Of a stretch of DNA of 9,455 bases, positions 1 to 5,699 are shown piece by piece. The position numbers and the translations under genes are program-made. The notes below the pieces were generated by a model. The model saw only the letters and a list, made by a program, of their open reading frames with translations, did no database searches and was not told the DNA's origin. This stretch comes from Nitrososphaerales archaeon TH5895 (GTDB taxonomy: Archaea > Thermoproteota > Nitrososphaeria > Nitrososphaerales > Nitrososphaeraceae): contig JAATVS010000662.1 of NCBI GenBank assembly GCA_014523695.1, forward strand, positions 1 through 9,455, read 5' to 3'. Position 1 is the first letter of the stretch; the number at the start of each line of letters is the position of its first letter.

Positions 1-477
1 GAACTCAAATTGTCTTCGTCAATATTAGAATACGAGCCAGGAAAAATGCTGATCCTGGGTGCTATGCTATGTTGGGCGTTAGACAATAATTTTAGCAGAC
101 GTCTCATCAAAAAATCAAGTGTTGAACCTTCGAAAATTGCAATGCTGAAATTTCTAATAGGAGGAATAGTCTTGTCTGTATTACTTGTATTAAGCAGCCC
201 CTCTGTTACTGCTTTGACCAACGCTCTGCTCAGCATTGAGACATCTGAATGGATAGTAATCTCTATACTGGCCATTTTCGGATTTGCTGGAGCATTGTTC
301 TTTCTTTTGGAAGGACTCAAAAGAATTGGAACTATAAAAACAATGATTGCACTTTCATTTACGCCCATAATTGGAATCATTATTGCTATGGCCACACGAG
401 GAGAATCTATAAGCCCTATCGAAGCCATTGCTACTGCAATGATAGCTATCGGGATATTTATCATAAGCAGAACGTAG
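1..477 (+). CDS. EamA/DMT-family transporter, C-terminal half (5' end outside window)
   Basis: The reading frame is open from the first base of the window (E-L-K precedes the first possible start codon, a TTG at base 10), so this is the tail of a longer gene and not a 155-residue protein. About five hydrophobic helices can be seen. The segment opens with a hydrophilic stretch and then G-K-M-L-I-L-G-A-M-L-C-W-A-L, the usual opening of the second EamA repeat (G-x-L-x-x-L-x-A-x-x-W-A). It ends directly after the last helix (I-G-I-F-I-I-S-R-T), as is normal for ten-helix drug/metabolite transporters. Such proteins are polytopic inner-membrane permeases or exporters for small metabolites; the substrate cannot be read from sequence. 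A T7 tract lies 37 bases past the stop. Family assignment is by pattern and length only. A nucleotide-sugar or amino-acid exporter would look the same. Confidence 0.8.
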   Translation, partial: ELKLSSSILEYEPGKMLILGAMLCWALDNNFSRRLIKKSSVEPSKIAMLKFLIGGIVLSVLLVLSSPSVTALTNALLSIETSEWIVISILAIFGFAGALFFLLEGLKRIGTIKTMIALSFTPIIGIIIAMATRGESISPIEAIATAMIAIGIFIISRT

Positions 478-1085
478 ATAATTGATGTATGGGGCTAGCA
501 AACTTATCCAAGTGTTTTTTTCTAGAGAATCAAGTTGCTCAAGTTGTTAATATGGTCCAAGGTATTTATCTTCTCATTGAACAATCTGTCGATATATGAA
601 GTGTTCAATAAGGAAAAATGAGTGTGCACAGCTGAAGACTAATTGTAACCTTTCAACTTATCTATCATATGTGTGTTACTAAACCGAGGAATTCCTTAAC
701 ATCAAACTGCAGTACAACGACTCACAATGGTTTTACCAACATGACCAACACATTAATAATAAGTAGATGAACAATAACAATATCATACAAATAATTACGA
801 TTCAGTTGTATTATATTGCTAGCAATTCATAAGGGGTTTGTTTTTTTCCTCTATCACTTTCCTGGTGCAATTGCTCTAGCTCTTTTTATGCTTGAGTCAC
901 TACAGTAAAAACCTGACATCAGCGAGACGATCCTAGGACGTCTATTGCTGCAGTAACACTAATTCTGGTCAGTTTCTTTACTTTTTCCGATATTAAAAGG
1001 GCTTTTTTTACTCACGGCAATGTCTATTTCTCGAATACTACCTGAATTGATCTTAGCAGACTCGCCGACAGTCTCCATGGTGACT
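478..1085. other. Intergenic region with three T7 tracts, no gene supported
   Basis: About 600 AT-rich bases between the transporter and the prohibitin stop codon. No open frame here has protein-like composition, and no tRNA or rRNA signature was seen. On the + strand there are T7 tracts at 515-521, 841-847 and 1003-1009. The first serves the transporter. The other two have no rightward gene upstream, so they may be chance or may end an undetected rightward RNA. No good T-run was found on the minus strand close behind the leftward prohibitin gene; the nearest are a T4 around 996-999 and a T5 around 906-910. Confidence 0.5.
515..521 (+). terminator. T7 tract, likely transcription terminator of the DMT gene
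   Basis: Seven consecutive T residues lie 38 bases past the stop codon at 475-477, with no strong hairpin in front. Archaeal RNA polymerase terminates at T-rich tracts without needing a stem-loop, so this fits a terminator for the rightward transporter transcript. Inferred from position and composition only. Confidence 0.5.
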
Positions 1086-2153
1086 TTACTCTGTAGTAGT
1101 AACATTAGCACTACCATTCCCTGCAGAAGGAATAACATTAGCACTACCATTCCCTGCAGAAGGAATACTTATAAAAGGTGTTTCTCCTTCTCCTCCTCCC
1201 ACAACTAATGGCAACTGTCCATCCCATTTCTGGGATTTGAGCCACTCTAGGTAGCTTGGACTCTGCCTAAGCTGCTCATCTATGGTGGTTATAGCCTGTG
1301 CCTCGCCCTGTGCCTGTAGCACGTTCGACTGCCTGACTCCTTCTGCTCTGGCGATGTTTGCTTGCTGTTCTCCTACCGCTCTTGCCTCTGCTTGCTGCGC
1401 TTCAATCTCTATTCTACGCAGCTCATTCTGTGCCTGCAATGCTCTCTGTTGAGCTGCAACCTTTGCCTCTACTGCCCTTACAAATTCGTCTGAAAATTGA
1501 AACTCGGTGATAGATATCGCGTCTACAATGATATTGTATGCAGCAAGTCTAGCTCTGATTTGCTGTTCAATCTCTGTCTTGACACTCTCTCTTTGAGTAA
1601 TGAGCTCTTCTGCGTTAAATCTTGCAGTTACCTGTTTGACTGACTCTTGAATTGCCGGTACAATGACTCTATTTGCATAATCAAGTCCTAGATTCTTGTA
1701 AACATTCTGTGAGTTATCAGGATCTAGATGATAATTCAGTGCTACCTGTGTTCTTACGTCTTGAAGGTCTCTGGATGCAGAAGCTGCATCTTCTGTTATT
1801 CTTTGCGTTCTTACTTCCATCTGCACTACGTTATCTCTCACCGGAACTACGAAATGAATTCCCTCTTCTAATGATGTACTAGTGTCGACGGCACCGAAAT
1901 TTAACAACACACCTCTATTTCCAGCATCGACGATCTTTACACTGTTTATGATTAGGAATGCGACTATAATTATGCCAATTACTGCGGGAATGGCTATTTT
2001 TATGAGTGAGTTTGATCTCTTTCCGATTCCAGGTCCTTCAGATCCTCTACGAAAAAAACCACCTCCACCTGGAAATCCACCGCCACCCCCTGCGTCTTCA
2101 AGGGGCTCACCTTCTGGCGTTGTCCTTCTATTTTTTTCTGGTTTAGAGTTCAT
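1086..2153 (-). CDS. SPFH/prohibitin-family membrane protein (HflC/prohibitin-like)
   Basis: A 355-residue protein. In order: a charged, Gly-rich N-terminus (residues 1-46, with poly-Gly runs at about 22-32, as in bacterial HflK), one transmembrane helix at about 50-71 preceded by K/R residues (N-in topology), an SPFH domain at about 70-235, and an Ala/Gln/Glu-rich coiled coil at about 225-290. The conserved prohibitin tail Y-L-E-W-L-K-x-Q-K-W-D-G-x-L-P is at 301-315. Prohibitins and HflK/C form large membrane rings that scaffold or restrain membrane proteases; the archaeal partner is not known from this window. By the positive-inside rule the SPFH domain faces outside the cell. The extreme C-terminus (328-355) is a low-complexity tail with an exact 11-residue repeat and three N-x-S/T sequons (N335, N346, N350). 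ATG at 2151-2153 is the only in-frame start before a stop at 2166-2168; no clear ribosome binding site precedes it. It is a single-gene unit. Confidence 0.93.
   Translation of the reverse strand: MNSKPEKNRRTTPEGEPLEDAGGGGGFPGGGGFFRRGSEGPGIGKRSNSLIKIAIPAVIGIIIVAFLIINSVKIVDAGNRGVLLNFGAVDTSTSLEEGIHFVVPVRDNVVQMEVRTQRITEDAASASRDLQDVRTQVALNYHLDPDNSQNVYKNLGLDYANRVIVPAIQESVKQVTARFNAEELITQRESVKTEIEQQIRARLAAYNIIVDAISITEFQFSDEFVRAVEAKVAAQQRALQAQNELRRIEIEAQQAEARAVGEQQANIARAEGVRQSNVLQAQGEAQAITTIDEQLRQSPSYLEWLKSQKWDGQLPLVVGGGEGETPFISIPSAGNGSANVIPSAGNGSANVTTTE
1101..1166 (-). repeat. Exact 33-bp tandem duplication inside the prohibitin 3' end
   Basis: Bases 1101-1133 and 1134-1166 are identical 33-mers. 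Being a multiple of three, the duplication keeps the frame and repeats the peptide I-P-S-A-G-N-G-S-A-N-V near the C-terminus. Each unit carries one N-G-S sequon. Identity at every base, including third codon positions, points to a recent event such as replication slippage. Confidence 0.95.
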
Positions 2154-2461
2154 AATAGTAATAACTTTAGAATTCCATGTCCGAGATCCATATATGTATC
2201 AGCATGATGTAAAACAGCAGTCGGAGACAAACATAGGAAATACATATGAAAAAGTTCCCTTTTACTACTTATATACATATGCATATGTACTTAGAAATCC
2301 AACGCCTCGATCCGTAAGCGACTATTCTGAATAATCACATCCTGTCCCTACCAGTTTATAAAGACATATTTAGTAGGTTCAATGGGATTATTAAATAATA
2401 ATGTCTAGCCAAATTTGGTAGGAAAGTAGATATCGGCAAGAAAAGGTTGGCTTGCTTTGAT
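2154..2461. other. Gap between two leftward genes: promoter region and a short palindrome
   Basis: About 300 bases separating the prohibitin start from the stop of the next leftward gene. It holds the prohibitin promoter candidates and a perfect 10-base palindrome CCAAATTTGG at 2409-2418, just downstream of the neighbouring leftward gene. A TATA-like TTTATAA lies on the + strand near 2356-2362, but no rightward gene follows it. The length of the gap and the separate promoter argue against one operon. Confidence 0.4.
2267..2274 (-). promoter_or_regulatory. Candidate TATA box for the prohibitin gene
   Basis: Read on the minus strand this is TATATAAG, a strong archaeal TATA element. With the usual spacing of about 25 bases, transcription would begin near 2245, giving a 5' leader of about 90 bases. 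A weaker alternative (ACATATATGG on the minus strand, 2188-2197) would start transcription near 2166 and give a leader of only about 13 bases. No Shine-Dalgarno sequence decides between them. Confidence 0.45.
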
Positions 2462-2908
2462 TCATGCAACTGGAAATCCGTAACCTGGAATCAACGAAGG
2501 AGATCTAGGAGTATTGGTCAAACCATGGTCTTGAATGTACTTCCCAACCCTCGGATCGGAGCAAAATGACAGGTCATTTTCAGCTTTCAGAATAGCATCG
2601 GTCTTATTCTGCATCAATAAATCTGAATATAGCTCACATTGTCCTTTGTAATACAGCATTGAGTAATCACAGGAATATGCCATGTCTGCTGATAATATTT
2701 CACGAAAAGTACTACAACTTCGTATAAGATCACTAGGTGTCTTCTGAGTGGATGAATTAAGTATACCAGGTTTATGTTCTGTAGAATTTGTTGCCACGAT
2801 AGCATTTGAGGTGACATTGCTGCCGCCTCCAGCTACGGTATATACCGCAAATTCTACGAGTATGATTAGAGCTATTGAATGAATTAAGAGTATAAATGAA
2901 ATTCTCAA
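2462..2908 (-). CDS. Exported four-cysteine hypothetical protein, TTG start, leaderless
   Basis: A 148-residue protein that I do not recognise. Residues 4-23 form a hydrophobic N-terminal segment (signal peptide or membrane anchor; V-A-G-G-G follows at 25-29). The rest is hydrophilic, with four N-glycosylation sequons (N31, N41, N51, N101) and four cysteines (65, 80, 91, 116), an even number that suits two disulfides outside the cell. Residues 60-130 look largely helical; the tail is Pro/Gly-rich. The start is TTG at 2906-2908. The frame is open upstream only to a stop at 2927-2929, with no ATG or GTG in between. A TATA box at 2933-2942 places the transcription start within a few bases of this TTG. 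The start choice therefore rests on promoter spacing and on the signal sequence beginning there. Function unknown; an extracellular binding or structural role is only a guess. Confidence 0.75.
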   Translation of the reverse strand: MRISFILLIHSIALIILVEFAVYTVAGGGSNVTSNAIVATNSTEHKPGILNSSTQKTPSDLIRSCSTFREILSADMAYSCDYSMLYYKGQCELYSDLLMQNKTDAILKAENDLSFCSDPRVGKYIQDHGLTNTPRSPSLIPGYGFPVA

Positions 2909-2932
2909 CTTGTATAAGGTAGGCCTTCAATA

Positions 2933-2942
2933 ACTTATATAC
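2933..2942 (-). promoter_or_regulatory. TATA box for the TTG-started exported protein
   Basis: Read on the minus strand this is GTATATAAGT. Its centre is about 29 bases before the first base of the TTG codon at 2908, so the transcript would have a leader of zero to a few bases. That supports both the start codon and leaderless translation. Confidence 0.65.
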
Positions 2943-3253
2943 GCTTCACATTCAGTCGTACGATGGAAATCATCTCGCTATCCAATTTCAACTTTACCTA
3001 CGAGATCTATAAGATGTACTTTGGATAATGCAGCAAATAGAAATACGTTGAAAGCTACTAGAATACCAGTTTATCAAACCGAATGGTAGTATTTAGCCAA
3101 TATAATAGCAAGATTACAGTTTGAAAAAAGGAATCACAATATCATAGCCGGCCTGCTACTGATTTAAATGCGTAACCACTGCCGCTTCTTATCACAATAT
3201 TCTAATTCTGTGTTAGAAAGAGTTAAGGATTAGGTGGTACTTGACGTGTTTAC

Positions 3254-3339
3254 CTAAGTCACTCAGAAGAGGAAGGTAATAGGTCAGGTCTTTAGTTGTT
3301 GTAGGCTTCATTCCTGATCTACTACCTCCTTTGACTTAG
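3254..3339. repeat. Imperfect long inverted repeat (copy A of a hairpin element)
   Basis: The outer arms CTAAGTCA (3254-3261) and TGACTTAG (3332-3339) are perfect 8-base complements. The inner arms at 3270-3288 and 3313-3331 pair at 15 of 19 positions, with two further G-U pairs, around a 24-base loop. An 8-base bulge (3262-3269) sits on the left side only. The copy resembles the hairpin at 3443-3490. Both arms and the loop end T-T-C-A-T-T-C-C-T-G are shared, so it is a repeated element or a structured RNA, not a single chance stem. Confidence 0.6.
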
Positions 3340-3442
3340 AACCTTTTCTAAATAGTGTTGCAATAATAAGGTAGGTTTCATATGGTATTTGAGGTATGGC
3401 GATCCTGACTCCAAAGATATTTCATAGTCGCCATATGAGCGT

Positions 3443-3490
3443 AGTAGGTCATTGCTTTCAATGTTCATCATTTTTCATTCCTGGCCTACT
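3443..3490. repeat. Imperfect inverted repeat (copy B of the hairpin element)
   Basis: AGTAGGTCA (3443-3451) pairs with TGGCCTACT (3482-3490) over nine positions including one G-U, around a 30-base loop. TTCATTCCTG-x-x-CTACT at 3475-3491 matches copy A at 3307-3323 in 15 of 17 bases, and the left arms also match (GTARTAGGTCA). The copies lie about 165-168 bases apart in the same orientation. Confidence 0.5.
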
Positions 3491-3705
3491 TCTGCTTTCT
3501 AAAAGGCTGAATTACTATCGGTTTGAAACTGCCTTGGATATGAGTATCATTCAACTTTATCAACACCAGAAAGCCTAATGTAGATCATCAACCTAATACT
3601 GGATTCATTGTGGTATGAATTGGCAGTACTTCTGCGTACAGCGTCAGTCAAGTATAGACTATATAGTGCCTTGTATAACTAGTTCCAGAGTCATCCGTCA
3701 ACAAG

Positions 3706-3714
3706 CCTATATAC
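3706..3714 (+). promoter_or_regulatory. TATA box for the exported beta-rich protein
   Basis: CCTATATAC lies with its centre about 25 bases before the ATG at 3735. Transcription would begin at or next to the A of that ATG, so the mRNA is predicted to be leaderless. This supports 3735 over the earlier in-frame ATG at 3615, which lies upstream of this promoter. Confidence 0.65.
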
Positions 3715-3734
3715 ATGCAGAACACAGATACCAT

Positions 3735-4313
3735 ATGAAAACGCTCACGATACTTGGATTGTTAACAATCACTTCTGTACTTGTTCCAATAACGCAAATA
3801 GCTAGCGCGACAGTTCCTGCGCACAATACTACCAATACAACAGATGTTAGGACTACGACTACTGCATCTTTCAATCTTTCAAAAGAGATAGCTTCATTAA
3901 ATTCTGTCTTTGGCGAACCATTCTATGAACGTACAAGTTCTAATAATACTGGCTCTGAAGTAGTTAGTTTGAGTCCTCCAGTAACAAAGGATACCTATTC
4001 AGGAGAAGGAATTATGCAAGGAGTAGGGAATATTACACATCAGGGGACCTATGTCTCAACATATTTTCCCCGTGGATATACGAGTGTGGGCGAGGGCATG
4101 ATATTTGCAGAGAATGGACAATTTCTAACCTTTACAGCAAAAGACACAGGCCTTGCCGATAAAGAAGGGAATTTTATCTATAAGGGAGCCATGATCTTTG
4201 ATTCTGATGAAATGAGTGGACAGTTTGCAGACTTGGATAATCAGATCGGTCTATACATCACGTGGGCTGGTAATAATGGAACCGTCTGGTCGAAGACATG
4301 GTTATGGCAGTGA
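3735..4313 (+). CDS. Exported, sequon-rich hypothetical protein with a probable beta-rich C-terminal domain
   Basis: A 192-residue protein starting M-K-T-L-T-I-L-G-L-L with a signal peptide at 1-25; cleavage after A-S-A (23-25) is likely. A Thr/Asn-rich linker (26-45) follows. The C-terminal domain (about 85-192) is made of short alternating strands: G-E-G-I-M-Q-G-V-G-N-I-T, Y-T-S-V-G-E-G-M-I, then G-N-F-I-Y-K-G-A-M-I-F, and it ends in W-S-K-T-W-L-W-Q. I recall similar small secreted proteins in this archaeal lineage, with a strand pattern like lipocalin or allene-oxide-cyclase barrels, but I would not assign a function. Six N-x-S/T sequons are present (N31, N34, N47, N70, N99, N181) and no cysteine. 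The frame is open back to an ATG at 3615, but the 40 extra residues are polar, would bury the signal peptide and precede the TATA box, so 3735 is chosen. The gene is a single unit with its own promoter. Confidence 0.8.
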   Translation: MKTLTILGLLTITSVLVPITQIASATVPAHNTTNTTDVRTTTTASFNLSKEIASLNSVFGEPFYERTSSNNTGSEVVSLSPPVTKDTYSGEGIMQGVGNITHQGTYVSTYFPRGYTSVGEGMIFAENGQFLTFTAKDTGLADKEGNFIYKGAMIFDSDEMSGQFADLDNQIGLYITWAGNNGTVWSKTWLWQ

Positions 4314-4324
4314 GAGATGATTAG

Positions 4325-4342
4325 GTCTTTAAGGATAAAGAC
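4325..4342 (+). terminator. Perfect 7-bp stem-loop just past the exported protein gene
   Basis: GTCTTTA (4325-4331) and TAAAGAC (4336-4342) pair perfectly around the loop AGGA, 11 bases after the stop codon. No long T-run follows, so it may be a 3'-end stabiliser or weak terminator. Role inferred from position. Confidence 0.4.
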
Positions 4343-4462
4343 GCAAGTTTGATACCTACGTTAGTGTAGATAGCGTGTAAAGAGAATGAAATTTGCCTGG
4401 AGAAAGTTATCTCATTATTGCTTGGGTACGACAATGAATTTTTCTGTAAATCCCAAAACAAA

Positions 4463-4470
4463 TATATTTT
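4463..4470 (+). promoter_or_regulatory. TATA box for the cupredoxin-like gene
   Basis: TATATTTT lies with its centre about 26 bases before the ATG at 4493, again the geometry of a leaderless transcript. It makes this gene a transcription unit separate from the exported protein gene 180 bases upstream. Confidence 0.6.
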
Positions 4471-4492
4471 TAGGATTGACATTTAGATCTCA

Positions 4493-5314
4493 ATGATCCG
4501 ATTTAGAATACTAATATTTTTAGTATTCATAGTCTCAGCGTACTCCTTCATCTCATATCCATCGCCAGGTGTAACCTATGCAACTACCACCCCCTCAAAT
4601 ACCGATTCTATTCCTACCGCGGAGGTTGTTCATTCAACGGAATCGATGAAAGTCCCTCCCTCTGTCGGAACTTTTGTGACTCTCATTCCTAACGAAGCGC
4701 ATGAGAATTGGTCTGATGAGAAACACAAGCTAATTACTGATACGAATTCATATTATGTACCTACCAATCTAATAATTCCAAACGGAACCGCTATAGTTTT
4801 TTTACATGCTGACGCCCCTTGGGATACCCCTAATCCCCACACCATTGAAATAAAGGATAGTACCGGAAATGCATTGTACAGTACTGGCCAATTAGATTAT
4901 GCATCTAGTTCTGCACCAATTATACTCCCCTCCCCTGGTACCTATGACGTAATTGACAAGTCCTATAATACAAAGGAAGCAAAAATAACTGTTTTGGATA
5001 ACGAAACATCAAATGGTAATCTCATATTAGGAGGCTTTTACACGCCAACCAACCAAGTTGAGAACACCCGGTATAACGACGGTGTATCCCATCCAGGTTC
5101 GCTTCAATATTACAAAGAGGCATTTAATAATGATGGAATTGATATACTGAGTGAATATAATTTCACCTATGCTACATGTGATTACTGTCCTGGAGAATAT
5201 TGGCCTGACAATAAATCCGGAGAACACACATTACTAATTTATAGTACACAACAACCACTTTCAGTTGCATTAGATAAACTGGGAAAGTTAGTTAAAGATA
5301 ATGTGTACATATGA
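4493..5314 (+). CDS. Exported cupredoxin-like protein with C-terminal CxxC domain
   Basis: A 273-residue protein. Residues 1-30 are a signal peptide (R-F-R then a hydrophobic core at 6-20; cleavage near T-Y-A at 28-30), and a low-complexity linker follows. Residues about 85-168 read as a cupredoxin fold: Y-x-P-x-x-L-x-I-x-x-G-T-A-I-V-F, then D-x-P-x-x-x-P-H-T-I-E-I (His116 in the place of the first copper ligand), L-x-S-P-G-T-Y-D-V (146-153), and a final strand A-K-I-T-V. The usual second ligand cluster (Cys-x(n)-His-x(n)-Met after G-T-Y) is missing; D-V-I-D-K-S-Y stands there instead. The second domain (about 176-273) carries C229-x-x-C232 in A-T-C-D-Y-C-P-G and a C-terminal helix; I recall this pairing of domains in related archaea but know no function. 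Five sequons (N72, N97, N170, N223, N240). It may bind metal differently or serve as a scaffold; electron transfer as in plastocyanin is not supported. Confidence 0.75.
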   Translation: MIRFRILIFLVFIVSAYSFISYPSPGVTYATTTPSNTDSIPTAEVVHSTESMKVPPSVGTFVTLIPNEAHENWSDEKHKLITDTNSYYVPTNLIIPNGTAIVFLHADAPWDTPNPHTIEIKDSTGNALYSTGQLDYASSSAPIILPSPGTYDVIDKSYNTKEAKITVLDNETSNGNLILGGFYTPTNQVENTRYNDGVSHPGSLQYYKEAFNNDGIDILSEYNFTYATCDYCPGEYWPDNKSGEHTLLIYSTQQPLSVALDKLGKLVKDNVYI

Positions 5315-5699
5315 TCTTAGGACATCTCTTCTATACTATCCTGTTCTACTGATGAAATAGTGATGCGTAGCGTGCGCTATAATGGCTTCCACCGTAGACG
5401 CCTATAGTCTTGTGTCTCGATGTTTCCTAATTGATCTGCTTTATTTTGTTACTAGTTCTAAAGCTGCTCTGATAATCAAAAAATGTTTCTATAAGTAGGC
5501 GACCAATAAAAAGTGTCAATTTCACCGTAGCACGTATCTAATATTTATATTGATAAGAATGATTGCTTGTTATAAATCATTGTTTCTTATTCGCTGCTGC
5601 TGTTGATTATCTCCTTAAAAATTACGATTTAAATTCTGATACCGTCTGCTTCGTAGCATAAAATATAATAATAACCATAAGGGGGTGAAAATAGTATAA
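5315..5699. other. Intergenic region upstream of the response regulator
   Basis: About 385 AT-rich bases with no convincing coding frame. It holds a short GC-rich inverted repeat TAGCG-TG-CGCTA (5368-5379) and several possible TATA elements (near 5540-5549, 5614-5622, 5626-5635). The last two could promote the response regulator gene with a leader of about 50 bases. No clear T-tract follows the cupredoxin-like gene, so its terminator is not identified. Confidence 0.4.
5681..5688 (+). promoter_or_regulatory. Shine-Dalgarno-like site of the response regulator gene
   Basis: GGGGGTGA matches the GGTGA core complementary to the archaeal 16S rRNA 3' end and ends 11 bases before the ATG at 5700. 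It is the only clear ribosome binding site in the window; the genes around it appear leaderless. It supports 5700 as the start and implies a transcript with a real 5' leader. Confidence 0.6.

Larger units (their letters stand above)
2909..3734. other. Long divergent intergenic region with repeated hairpin element
   Basis: About 825 bases between divergent genes, each with a TATA box at its end of the gap (2933-2942 leftward, 3706-3714 rightward). Between them lie a 10-base direct repeat ATCACAATAT (3133-3142 and 3191-3200), an A6 run near 3124-3129, and two related imperfect hairpins at 3254-3339 and 3443-3490. The short open frames here (for example 3396-3578) lack protein-like composition and cross the repeats, so I call no gene. 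Confidence 0.5.

Noticed and set aside
1101..1166. CRISPR-like repeat
   Set aside because: Two adjacent identical units with no spacer, in frame inside a coding region; it is a tandem duplication, not an array.
959..1208. Short frames on both strands around the prohibitin 3' end
   Set aside because: They are other-frame readings of the 33-bp duplication and flanking intergenic DNA; the hydrophobic look comes from the repeat read out of phase.
1882..2334. Proline-rich open frame of 150 codons opposite the prohibitin N-terminus
   Set aside because: The proline run is the antisense of the poly-glycine codons of the prohibitin gene, which has strong family support.
3396..3578. Open frame of 60 codons on the + strand
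   Set aside because: No recognisable motif, crosses the inverted repeats of the hairpin element, no promoter at suitable distance.
3615..3734. Upstream extension of the exported protein gene to an earlier in-frame ATG
   Set aside because: The 40 extra residues are polar and would place the signal peptide internally, and the TATA box at 3706-3714 lies inside this stretch, so transcripts from it would lack the earlier ATG.
5368..5379. Short GC-rich inverted repeat TAGCG-TG-CGCTA as an operator
   Set aside because: Five-base arms are likely by chance, it is over 300 bases from the next start and has no second copy in the window.
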